Source of the DNA: Promethearchaeota archaeon
Lineage (GTDB): Archaea > Asgardarchaeota > Lokiarchaeia > Sigyniarchaeales > SOKP01
Assembly: GCA_030603385.1 (NCBI GenBank)
Contig: JAUVXW010000001.1
Coordinates: 1 to 64,000, forward strand
Direction: 5' to 3'
Length of the DNA stretch: 64,000 nucleotides
Shown: positions 57,801 through 63,933 of the stretch, one piece after another
Layout: every line of letters starts with the position of its first letter
Position numbering within the stretch: the first letter of the stretch is position 1
Program-made: the position numbers and the translations under genes
Notes under the pieces: model-generated
Told to the model about the DNA's origin: nothing
What the model saw: only the letters and a program-made list of their open reading frames with translations
Database searches by the model: none

Positions 57801-58795
57801 GTATTATATTTTTGATATTTGATACTTTGAGCCGGAACCTTATCATTTGAATTATTACTCTTTATAGAATCCCTATAAACATTAATTCTATTGCTATAAT
57901 AGAAATTGATATAAAAAAGTGATTTTAAATATAAAAATAAGAAGATAATGCTTAAAAAAGAAGTATTTATCAATTCTAAACCTGAAAAGCTAAAAATAAT
58001 AATAACTATTAAGGGCATTTGAATTAATAAAACGAAAACTAAACTTGTAATTAATATTACAAATTTTTGTTTAAATTCAGTTAAAAGTTGCAGAATTGAT
58101 CTATTTTCTTTAATGGATTCTTTAATACTGTTACAGATTTTCCTTGTATTAGCAATTGTAATAAGGTATATCGTCAAATTAGTCATCAGAGCAAAAACCC
58201 AAGAGAGATTTGTAATGAAAGTAATTGAAAGGAAAATAAGGTGAGTAATATAATTAATGACAATTATGAAATTATATGGTTGCTTTATAGTTATTTTAAC
58301 ATCGATTCCATGCTTAAACTCTCCCTCAGCTATACTGAAAAAAGCTATAGGTTTGAATCTATAATAGAAATACACTATATTATAGAGTGTGGCAAAACTT
58401 ATCAGTGGGAGCAGTTCAAATGAAACATCCTCTTGTGTAATCCATGAAATTAGTGTAAAAATTGGAGTAACAATGAAAGATAGAATAGATATTAAAAAAG
58501 TAATGTGAATCCTTGCAATAAGGTTATTTTCTTTATTTAGAAAAAAAGATTTATCTCTAAATTTGTCATAAGCTTTAAGGAAAAATAGGAAAGCGAACAT
58601 GAATGTTATTACTGAAAGGGATAAGACAATATAAACACGAAGACTGAATAACTGAAAAATCAAAAGACTAACAAAACCTATTGTTAAAGGTGAAATTACT
58701 AAATAGAAAAAAAACCACCATAACTTTTGAAGTAATTCTGTGGCTTTTTTATACTTCTCTTCTTCTTCTGAATTTATATCAGGATCTGATTTCAT
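48824..58795 (-). CDS. Giant polytopic membrane protein built from ~250-residue repeats
   Basis: A single open frame of 3323 codons. Apart from a charged cytoplasm-like N-terminus (MKSDPDINSEEEEKYKKATE) it is hydrophobic almost throughout, with short basic loops; I estimate some 90 or more membrane segments. Similar blocks recur with a spacing near 250 residues: KVKESVVKKFTKTNSY (about 618) and KIKDSTVKRYVYINSY (about 872); INIIALFFSTGLAFYY and INIITLTFSAGLAYYY; and, late in the protein, MIEFTGIFESILVSQL twice about 250 residues apart. About thirteen such units would fill the protein. No soluble domain, no transport motif that I know. An AGGGCG lies just before the ATG. Function unknown. Confidence 0.85.
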   Translation of the reverse strand: MKSDPDINSEEEEKYKKATELLQKLWWFFFYLVISPLTIGFVSLLIFQLFSLRVYIVLSLSVITFMFAFLFFLKAYDKFRDKSFFLNKENNLIARIHITFLISILSFIVTPIFTLISWITQEDVSFELLPLISFATLYNIVYFYYRFKPIAFFSIAEGEFKHGIDVKITIKQPYNFIIVINYITHLIFLSITFITNLSWVFALMTNLTIYLITIANTRKICNSIKESIKENRSILQLLTEFKQKFVILITSLVFVLLIQMPLIVIIIFSFSGLELINTSFLSIIFLFLYLKSLFYINFYYSNRINVYRDSIKSNNSNDKVPAQSIKYQKYNTFLSGILIVLIAAFAFLINTPLLIVIVLPFFFIFSYSEQKAGICPKNYNKYIFLLNSIIILISISFGLFSEILLNYQFLIFLFSLYFILQIFVKTDYFAKENIIIIQNILAIACFTIIAYSIAYSIEFARFTSDPTIILIFNFMIHGLLISLVSLVSFYILYSRYFYQKRSRLFRSCLFINFFLIELFIFLLINLRTFFLMEILILSSLLFPSIFLFFIFVNYILGVFSRKDFLKISYYLLWALIGDIFLSILLINLSNPVILTLDFLFLSIFSQFNLKYGLKIEKVKESVVKKFTKTNSYFMTIELIALFFFFFYSIALAELADLALHDKIILSTYFSFLIMTILANILSRSEVVFSSSITLKINIIALFFSTGLAFYYTYIFTLGTSYVFLYPFISLFLTLYFPFYFLLRKRIYETFIRKGLLINSALLAIFITLIPIFLNLEFSRIGLSVDILSVINYTLLIFPLTLLFIGFTDYLLKLLSRKQFLILTFYLLWVLITDLFVIIFLVSLTEFVFLTLDLLFLSIFSQLNLQFGVKLEKIKDSTVKRYVYINSYIITGELFALSFFFFYTIVLINIVFSIYFSLLIITTLVNLLSWNRIIFSESLTFKINIITLTFSAGLAYYYSFLFTLGTFYVLLIPFLCLFSILFFPIYYMLRMRIYEKVTHRLFLVDCILIAIFLTLIPTIINLEAIRLGVFIEIIPTINYTLYIAFGILIFTYYLLRKYKINEKYTSGVLKSQIFIEIIIAGTTVFYYFFILLAGTVYSFLFPFIMASCFLYLPSIFSYRIRYFKENVVKKFILANSILLSVLITLIPTISGLELLRIGLDIDIFIISAISLILLFVVLNFLDFIGIWYNVKEKWTNLFKLFKVFTWFSISIFVSYVIFSYVLTDISISIMLFIFFILNIYTFKLLINYSKDLRIINYLQEFLLYGLTFSFSFLIISLIGLSTVLTFMPSFLNSFNAVWYLGLFLLISLPLIQFFRSLVKIEYTKVNNGIEFISWSILKIIICIFISMIFSFSILALIISFSLTFTFFTPITLSYFKKLKIFSEKNQLIIKRFMLGVFVISLLILYIDLFYQLTANESFFNDYLFLHISFILANSLLYLYYFLLRYNTILQIDSTVQIFGFYLSSFILFLSLLYIYWILLIVPVLFAIILLLYRRSLNIIFRFISYFLLSYVIFIDLLSIFNSFEILGGFNLIIFGFLTSTYLLTLISVLLFSILLNYKRNNNLEKFALYGFLSLLSFTFLNSYTNILILYNITISLFIFSLFMGIYFYRQNNELYKWFIKPCVLLLVFDFISFISYTTLFNNPLYINFSPILTFTLTMSITGFTFVILYNSAPANFRKKSFYFTLVAINICFPIFLYFCIVSPFPSLFGDPIPIIIVINVAVFLFYLSIGIYQWRISWAIWKSGWYAWNILPFVNFLIIYQSLRGIDVLGRSVSLFGGDFSGSSIISIIICSLFFLPVIYSKIKKYFLNIIFIVWAESLFLLYWISQNLFAGDILLTNLSFVLFSVILLMPLLIGLKFWKIASIFWLIPLTVINATFLFFYLISIGVSLEITISIDLLVIGLFLIVYSFFPNIRSIGIILIFSYFVVLIGIFLTIYFILYSVILDVFFSINISFIVMGFSLFSSKPLKFVSKTVDNFLSWILIINFSWLTFNTFSLLPRMEIFSFFLALTVFGCSFFIFNRYKMKFRINRVFPLLIVAIGTSSSITSLFSILFNLTPYILITTFSGIFLIFLYFLIIEYRYFLWALIPIPLTLPILELLLTFEVIRNIWLLAFSAFSTIYIIFFQILINMFKSIIKDESEEIKNSLMKIYQEKNQIKMLNFTCFLLNSVFFSLFISVIIPLLTTQLLFNDIIYIYHILDFLIIWPIFILFSLKYIEKSEIDLKIRDPLLYFNRICFVLYLLIPISVATNLLLFMVFNNLDFIIVLFSFLLTLSGGIFFESYIIDRRFFYYLFNSIRDKFTFWSWLAFINTLSVFLFIFHSNWFFLILSWSFLNQSSLYFLSHLDISKKAISNLRVVLFYILFISGSFYLGDMITNGILMLFEELEGISYFLLLFQNSFLLLFISSYIFIRIDTGLKSSIEVILLSVFQGFFAINWIIIFNLFNILNFFSLISIILIETCFCFKTIKYFNSLFFEVKKPKFLSRAFSFLIIILYFEISFLMFGLMIEFTGIFESILVSQLVFFALTLLDIYSLKKIKKNYAQFIHTISFLVITLMTFFILNQYVAQYPILLSLEVLVFILMQFYTSYSFFASFSQFYPNKTESIRKRRSQMTHVLGTCFYINLVLVLFQALTLFNVEPQLIFLSLSVSVYVLMIIDAYSVKFLGKVTSYLKTVSWIFIMVFTATYLISMFNIFNIVNYFTISLLILIETCFLFTLAKNLNVLFFEIKHPKFITKSVSSIIILLYFEISLLMYGLMIEFTGIFESILVSQLILFAFTLLDIYSIKRIKKGYAQFIHTISFFITTLMIVFILSQYVVQYPILLSFEILIFILMQFYTNYSFFASLSQLYPNRVESIKKRRSQMTQVLGTFFYISLVLPLFQVLISFNVPLTLIFLNLSITVHILMIIDVYILKFLGRISNYLRIMSWIFIITFTTTWLYTTYLITLLITSIPLIFFILILETAYLFKILDFWEYIVSHKRRLRFYLISISYFNFISWPIYFVTSDPVHLLNLFIFSSIILFVFTYIDKYIGTVKEKSLVTLRKASFLTIGLLLSIDIFILLGLVPNTTLLLNLSVAALNFIFFLGIIVKPFRKHSLTAFAFWAAIFSLSSLIISELSQFWQIIPALVILMILIYPFVFLLEELRELFNKFVDILVKFFREIKQLINQAFRIFFNFLKAHYKVIWILFSACLAVFLGILLSELYLSILLGPVHPTLLTIAIFAFLILVVPSSKSSDPDVIFKRRVLRLSYGWGSVIAFLFIYIDPVWYIATILISISVVGSIILVYLRRKEEREKIAVKWRFYTLLTLFILFISFIILLVIQQIYIHG
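50500..51990 (-). repeat. 750-bp tandem repeat near the 3' end of the giant membrane gene
   Basis: Blocks such as the one containing TTCGAAAATTCCTGTAAATT at about 50513 recur 750 bases away at about 51263 with high DNA identity, and the flanking sequences (for example the GGGATCTTCTTTTT runs at 50226 and 50976) keep the same spacing. These are the most recently duplicated units of the gene. Confidence 0.7.
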
Positions 58796-59029
58796 CGCCC
58801 TACAAATTACTTTTGGATCCGATTCCTTGAATATAATAGAAATGTTAATTTATAAATTTATTTGAAATATATTTACTTATGTGAAAATGAAGTATAAAAG
58901 TTTTTATTAAATTTTGATACATTTCTCAAAGAAATTTCGAAAAGTGATAATAAGACCAAAAATTATTTACAATTTCGTAAATTCTTTCCCGACTTAAAAA
59001 ATTATAATTCGATGTTAATAAGCCACTAA

Positions 59030-60355
59030 TCATTTGAATTTTGGGAGAAACTCTTGCTGCACTTCGCTCATCTCATCAAAGATGCTTTCTGCCATTTCAA
59101 AACTACCTACATTCGGATCTATAGCCAAACATGCTATCGCAAGGTCTTTAGATCTGGTTAAAACTGCCTCAACACACAAATCTTGTATTGTGGCTTCAAT
59201 GCGAAGTAATGCTGCTATATTCTTAGGCAAAGCACCTATCTTAACACCATGAACACCATCCTTATTAACGGTTGCTGAACATTCAAGTATTAAATCTTGA
59301 GGCAGATTTTCAATGATGTTCTCATTTGGAATATTCACAGCAAATTCATAAGAATTTCTATCATTAATTATTGCTTCGATTATAGGAATCGCTCTCTCTC
59401 CAGAACGACCTCCAAATAAAATGCTTCTCCTAGAATATTTTTCTCTTTTGAATCGCTTATAGTAATATAGAAATCTTTCATATACATACAGCCCTATTTG
59501 ATCCATGCGATCTATCCAATCTATCATATCCTGAGTTTCCGTAAATTCTGAACCGGTTTGTAAGTACTCCCCTAGGTGGTTATCACCGACGTAAGGAAAA
59601 TAACCAAATCTCTTAAAAAATTCAAATGTAAGTGTAGAAAATTCAAATCTATTCTCATGCTCTCTGAAATAATTCAACGCCTTCTTCTTAAACTTAGGTA
59701 TTAAGTCTTTCCCTGTTGATAAGTCCTCAAGTCCTAAAAGGAATGCAAAATGGTTGAGTCCCCCTACTTTCATCTTCATATTTTTTATTGATTTATTGAA
59801 CAGCCTAGGTAAGTGGTGTACCATAAAGCCAATTTGATGACATAAACCAATATATTTTAAATCCTTCACACTTCTTTTTATCGCTAAACATACTCGAGAT
59901 AAAGGGTTTGAAAAATTGATAAAAAAAGCATGTGGGCAGATTTTTTCGGCATCTTTAACTATATCTAATATAGGTGGTATAATCCGCCATGCATGAAATG
60001 ACCCCCCTGGACCTCCACACTCGCCCAAAATCTGATGTGAGCCATGTTTTCTGGGAATTTCAAAATCTTGTCTCCACAATCTATATCGTTCACCCACTTC
60101 TATGGAATTAATTATGAAATCAGCGCCTTTAAAAGCCGAAGACCTATCAGTCGTTCGTTCAAGATTGAATTTATTATTTAATCTTTCATTCTCAGCAAGT
60201 AATAACTCATATATCATTTCTAATTTGGCCTTATCAATGTCATGAAGCACAATTGTAGATCCTTCTAAAACATCACTTAAATAGATGTCATTAAACATGC
60301 TGGGTCCAAATGATGTCGAACCTGCCCCTACTAAAACTATTTTCTTTTCTATAAT
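59030..60355 (-). CDS. Glycoside hydrolase family 4 protein (ATT or ATA start)
   Basis: A GH4-type glycosidase that needs NAD and a divalent metal. The NAD-binding start KIVLVGAGSTSFGPSMFNDI is coded upstream of the first ATG (60298), so that ATG cannot be the true start. Going upstream there is no ATG, GTG, TTG or CTG before the stop, only ATT at 60353-60355 and ATA at 60350-60352. Other family motifs: ILGECGGPGGSFHAWR, INFSNPLSRV, the metal Cys in IGLCHQIGF and His in VGGLNHFAFLLG. From the ATT it is about 441 residues, normal for an alpha-galactosidase or alpha-glucosidase of this family. Substrate cannot be told. Confidence 0.85.
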   Translation of the reverse strand: MIEKKIVLVGAGSTSFGPSMFNDIYLSDVLEGSTIVLHDIDKAKLEMIYELLLAENERLNNKFNLERTTDRSSAFKGADFIINSIEVGERYRLWRQDFEIPRKHGSHQILGECGGPGGSFHAWRIIPPILDIVKDAEKICPHAFFINFSNPLSRVCLAIKRSVKDLKYIGLCHQIGFMVHHLPRLFNKSIKNMKMKVGGLNHFAFLLGLEDLSTGKDLIPKFKKKALNYFREHENRFEFSTLTFEFFKRFGYFPYVGDNHLGEYLQTGSEFTETQDMIDWIDRMDQIGLYVYERFLYYYKRFKREKYSRRSILFGGRSGERAIPIIEAIINDRNSYEFAVNIPNENIIENLPQDLILECSATVNKDGVHGVKIGALPKNIAALLRIEATIQDLCVEAVLTRSKDLAIACLAIDPNVGSFEMAESIFDEMSEVQQEFLPKFK

Positions 60356-60509
60356 ATTTAAAATCCCAATTCTTAAAATTCAATATTATTTTAAATAAAA
60401 TCTGTATTGATTTAAAAAATTATTATAGGTTTTCTTCTTAAAAGCACATTATACTTACATGTCAATTTTGCTTAAGGTGCTACGACAAATGGGAAATATA
60501 TGGGTAAAG

Positions 60510-60520
60510 TTTAAATATAA
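60510..60520 (+). promoter_or_regulatory. TATA box before the structured leader
   Basis: TTTAAATATAA, identical to the element at 32664-32674, lies 46 bases before the hairpin at 60556 and would start a transcript near 60544. Confidence 0.4.
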
Positions 60521-60555
60521 CATTTAACATCTTTTTATTAATGAGTTTTTCACAT

Positions 60556-60618
60556 AATACTATAGATTATTGGTGCGGTTTTACATTATCCGTAAAGCCG
60601 GTAATTATCCGTAGTATT
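60556..60618 (+). ncRNA. Possible structured leader or small RNA
   Basis: AATACTA (60556-60562) pairs perfectly with TAGTATT (60612-60618), and inside it GGTTTTAC (60577-60584) pairs with GTAAAGCC (60592-60599) around the loop ATTATCC. The loop sequence returns as ATTATCCGTA at 60604-60613, a 19-base repeat period. The element is followed by a purine run and a T-rich stretch near 60645-60680, and then by a small gene with a strong ribosome binding site at 60759. It could be a leader acting on that gene or an independent short RNA. The rest of the 417-base gap shows nothing else clear. Confidence 0.35.
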
Positions 60619-60772
60619 ATTAAGAGAGAATAAATCCTTTCGACCTCTTTCTTTTACTTTTTACTGATTTGTTCTCTTTTAAAACTACATCTCATAAAAT
60701 TTACTAGAAATAGGTCAAGATAAGAAAATATTTTCCAGTGAAAGACTAAATTAAAAATGGAGGTGAAAACTA

Positions 60773-60952
60773 CTGGGAAAGGAATCAGACGAGATGGATC
60801 TGATATTGGATTATTATAAAGATTGGGATTCTGAGAAAACTCCAGTTATGATGATGCTTCAGGGTTTAGATGGATCTGCTGAATCTCTTCAAGCTGAAGA
60901 TGAAAAAAGATTGGGATATCTCAGGAAAAAATATACCAAATCTTCTGGATAA
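60773..60952 (+). CDS. Small acidic protein, probable CTG start
   Basis: GGAGGTGA at 60759-60766 is the best Shine-Dalgarno in this region. Six bases later the codon CTG at 60773 opens a 59-codon frame: GKESDEMDLILDYYKDW, EKTPVMMMLQGLDGSAESLQ and ending KKYTKSSG. An in-frame ATG at 60794 is 27 bases from the site, too far. An ATG overlapping the site (60758) opens only 20 codons in another frame. The protein is acidic and helical-looking, with no family that I know. It is alone between GH4 (minus) and dapL (minus). Confidence 0.5.
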   Translation: MGKESDEMDLILDYYKDWDSEKTPVMMMLQGLDGSAESLQAEDEKRLGYLRKKYTKSSG

Positions 60953-61000
60953 GAATCCCTTTCAGATATAAAATATATATAGTCTTTTTTTTATCAATAA

Positions 61001-62182
61001 CTAGTTTAATAATTTATCAATTCTTTCTAATGCTTCTTTAATCCGTTCAATGGGTTGAGTTAAAGCAAATCTTACAAAACCTTCTCCATATTTCCCAAAT
61101 CCTGTCCCTGGTGTAATAATTACTCCAACATCAATTAATTTTTTAACAAATTCCATACAAGACATCTCACAATACTTTTCAGGAATTTGGGACCAAACGT
61201 AAAATGTTGCTTTGGGTAAGTCGGTTTTCCAACCTATCTTATTTAAGCCTTCAACAAGAGTATTTCTGCGTTTTTCATATATTTTTATGTTTTTTGCGAT
61301 AACATCAGGCTTTTTTTGAGACTTATACAAATTTAATCCTTTAACAACAGCTTTTTGGATAAAAATCGGACCGCCAGAGTCGATTTGAGATTTTACCTTT
61401 CTTAAACCTTTGATAATTTCAGCATTTCCTGCAACCCATCCACACCGAAATCCTGTCATGTTAAACATTTTTGAAACACTATTTAATTCAACATGTTCAT
61501 TATTTACTTGTAGTATACTTGGAGCAATATAATCTTCAAAAGTAAATTCTGAATAAGGATTGTCATATACTATAATGAAATTATAATCCTCTGCGTAATC
61601 TATAACTTTTTTCAAAAATTCTATAGGTGCAACTGCTCCCGTTGGATTGTTTGGATAGTTTAAATACATTAACTTAGCTTTTTTAAGAATATTGGTATCA
61701 GTTTCCTCTAAATCTGGAAGAAAATTACATTCTTTTTTGAGTGGCATTAAATATGGTTCTCCATCACATAATTTTGTGGCTCCGTTTACATATACAGGAT
61801 ATCCCGGATCTGGACATAATACAATATCTCCAGGATTAACAAATACTCGTGCTATATTTGCAACACCCTCTTTTCCTCCAAGTACATGTGAAATTTCAGT
61901 TTCTGGATTTAAATTTACTCCATATCTTACTTTATTCCATCTAGCAACTGCTTCTCTAAAAAAATTTTCACCCATACTTGAAGGATAGTTTTGATTGCTC
62001 GGAATTTTTGCTTGTTTATTCATCTCTTCTATAATTAATTCAGGTGTAGTCAAATCAGGATCTCCTATTCCTAGAGGGATAAAATCCTTTCCTTTTTTCC
62101 TCCCTTCAGCTATTAATTGCTCAATCTCAACAAAGATATATATAGGCAATCTCTTTACCCTTTCAGCATATTCCAGTGTAAT
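61001..62182 (-). CDS. dapL: LL-diaminopimelate aminotransferase-like PLP enzyme (ATT start)
   Basis: A fold-type I aminotransferase. FIPLGIGDPDLTTPELI, LNYPNNPTGAVAPIEFL, and the PLP lysine in NSVSKMFNMTGFRCGW are as in LL-diaminopimelate aminotransferase of lysine synthesis, though related alanine or aspartate enzymes are hard to exclude. The family starts with YAERVKRLPxYxF. Here that sequence (LEYAERVKR) lies upstream of the TTG at 62149, and the only codons before the upstream stop are CTG (62176), ACA and ATT (62182). A GGTG site lies 6 bases before the ATT, so I place the start there, giving 393 residues. A TATA-like run at 62308-62318 is about 130 bases upstream. Confidence 0.8.
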   Translation of the reverse strand: MTLEYAERVKRLPIYIFVEIEQLIAEGRKKGKDFIPLGIGDPDLTTPELIIEEMNKQAKIPSNQNYPSSMGENFFREAVARWNKVRYGVNLNPETEISHVLGGKEGVANIARVFVNPGDIVLCPDPGYPVYVNGATKLCDGEPYLMPLKKECNFLPDLEETDTNILKKAKLMYLNYPNNPTGAVAPIEFLKKVIDYAEDYNFIIVYDNPYSEFTFEDYIAPSILQVNNEHVELNSVSKMFNMTGFRCGWVAGNAEIIKGLRKVKSQIDSGGPIFIQKAVVKGLNLYKSQKKPDVIAKNIKIYEKRRNTLVEGLNKIGWKTDLPKATFYVWSQIPEKYCEMSCMEFVKKLIDVGVIITPGTGFGKYGEGFVRFALTQPIERIKEALERIDKLLN

Positions 62183-62359
62183 TTAAAACACCATCACTTT
62201 AAATTTTGGTTTTGAAATATGTAGAATTAAACATTTTCAAAAAATTTAAAATTTTTCAGTTTGGATCTTTCTGTTGATTAAAATATCAATGAAACCCATT
62301 GAAAAAATATATATAAAGTTCACTTACTCAGTTTTAACAAAAAAAAGAGTGGGATATTC

Positions 62360-62533
62360 TTAAAGTAGTATATTTTTATGTATTTGAAGTTCTTGCTTAT
62401 ATACATTAATGCGTTTTTGTATACGGTTCAAATAAAACGATTCATTTTGATTCCTAAGTTTTTTTAAAATCAATTCTAATACCTTTATGGAATTTTGTAA
62501 TATAATCATTCTATCCTGAATTTCACTCCTCAT
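62360..62533 (-). CDS. Possible 57-residue coiled-coil protein
   Basis: An ATG at 62533, 8 bases after AAGGT, opens a 57-codon frame with heptad-like hydrophobic spacing: EIQDRMIILQNSIKVLELIL, NQNESFYLNRIQKRI and VYKQELQIHKNILL. It lies within the 537-base gap 62183-62719. Short coiled-coil proteins are easy to miss; this one has both a ribosome binding site and a sensible amino-acid pattern. No family is known to me. The remaining parts of this gap are AT-rich without further features. Confidence 0.45.
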   Translation of the reverse strand: MRSEIQDRMIILQNSIKVLELILKKLRNQNESFYLNRIQKRINVYKQELQIHKNILL

Positions 62534-62719
62534 AAATTTGTACCTTATCCCTTATTCTTTTAACTTTTATTAATTAGGTTTACTTTAAAAATTATTAGAG
62601 GCATATTCTTTTGTGGATTTTTGCTGAATTGTATAGGATATTATGAATTTTTCTCAAAATTTAATTAAATTATGGAGCTTTTAATCAATTAATTTAAAAT
62701 TAGCAAGTTAGGGATATGA

Positions 62720-63817
62720 ATGACTGAAAAATTTTGGTACAAAGTAGCAAGGACCATTGTTAAAGCGGGAGTCTTTCCTTTTCCTGTCAATGAAAGCTTG
62801 ATAGAATTACTCCAAGAACTAATAACTGAAGAACAAGCAAAATTCTTATTGATATTTAAAAAACCTTCATTAACACTTGATCAAATAAAACAAAGTACAG
62901 ATAAAGATGAAGAGTCTATCCTCAAAATGCTTGATATTTTGATGTATAATGGTATTATAATTGGTACAAAAAGTAGGAGTGCTGGAGTGATGGTTTATCG
63001 TTTAATGGGTCCATTTCCAGGAATATTTGAATATACTAATTTGAGAGGAGAGACGGATGAAAAGCATGTAAAATTAGCAAAATTGTTCCAGAAGCTATTT
63101 TCGGAAAGGAGTAGGATAAATGAAACCAATCGCGAAACAATGATAAACACATTTAAAGCTCTACCCCCCACTGATAGAACTTTACCAGTCGAAAAAGAGG
63201 TAGAAATAGGAACAGAAACTGTAATGCCTTTTGAGGATATTAAAAAATATGTTGAGGAATATGATGATATTGCTGTTGCCCATTGTTACTGCCGACATCA
63301 TAAAGATCTTATAAATGATCCTTGTAAATTAGACGCTTCGAAGGATAACTGTTTTCTTTTTGATAAAAGTGCCCAATTTGCTATCGAGAAGAACTTTGGG
63401 CATCGAGTTTCAAAAGAAGAGGCCATTAAAATCTTTAGAGAAGCAGAAGATCAAGGATTGGTTCATAAGGTGTTCCATGTTCACTCAGACACTAATCGAG
63501 GGATAGAAGCAATTTGTAATTGCTGTAAATGTTGTTGTGGAATTATAGGAATGTATCGAGGAGGAATTATGCCATTACATACTGTATCCTCTTATATTGC
63601 TGAAGTAGATGAAGAATTATGTGTGGGATGTGCAACTTGTCTTGAAGTATGCCCGATGGAAACGATTTATTCCGAGAATAATAAAGCTATCGTTGATCCA
63701 GAAAAATGTATTGGATGTGGGCTATGTGCTCACCATTGTCATGAAGAGGCAATACATTTAAAAAGAACTGGTCCAAGAGATGTGTTTATACCTCCAGTAA
63801 AAATAAAAACAAATTAA
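62720..63817 (+). CDS. Iron-sulfur protein with helix-turn-helix-like start and two 4Fe-4S clusters
   Basis: A 365-residue protein in three parts. Residues about 40-110 look like a winged helix (EEQAKFLLIFKKPSLTLDQI, then LDILMYNGIIIG). The middle has cysteine clusters AHCYCRHHKDL, DPCKL and DNCFLF, and a dense CNCCKCCCGI, which likely bind another metal centre. The end is a classic ferredoxin, CVGCATCLEVCPMETI and CIGCGLCAHHCHEEAI, for two 4Fe-4S clusters. Such proteins occur in anaerobes as soluble electron carriers or subunits of reductases. ATG at 62720 with AGGGAT upstream. Its partner is unknown. Confidence 0.85.
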   Translation: MTEKFWYKVARTIVKAGVFPFPVNESLIELLQELITEEQAKFLLIFKKPSLTLDQIKQSTDKDEESILKMLDILMYNGIIIGTKSRSAGVMVYRLMGPFPGIFEYTNLRGETDEKHVKLAKLFQKLFSERSRINETNRETMINTFKALPPTDRTLPVEKEVEIGTETVMPFEDIKKYVEEYDDIAVAHCYCRHHKDLINDPCKLDASKDNCFLFDKSAQFAIEKNFGHRVSKEEAIKIFREAEDQGLVHKVFHVHSDTNRGIEAICNCCKCCCGIIGMYRGGIMPLHTVSSYIAEVDEELCVGCATCLEVCPMETIYSENNKAIVDPEKCIGCGLCAHHCHEEAIHLKRTGPRDVFIPPVKIKTN

Positions 63818-63933
63818 TAATTCCTCTTCCTTTCATGCTCTTTTTGAAATACTGAATAATATTTTTATTTCAATTTACTTTAATTCCTTTAATTATTCAA
63901 TTTAAATTGAATTATAATCAAAAATGAAAGAAA

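Noticed and set aside
62308..62318. TATATATAAAG as a promoter for plus-strand transcription
   Set aside because: The nearest plus-strand gene is 400 bases away and no structure follows; it fits dapL on the minus strand about as well, so it is not called.
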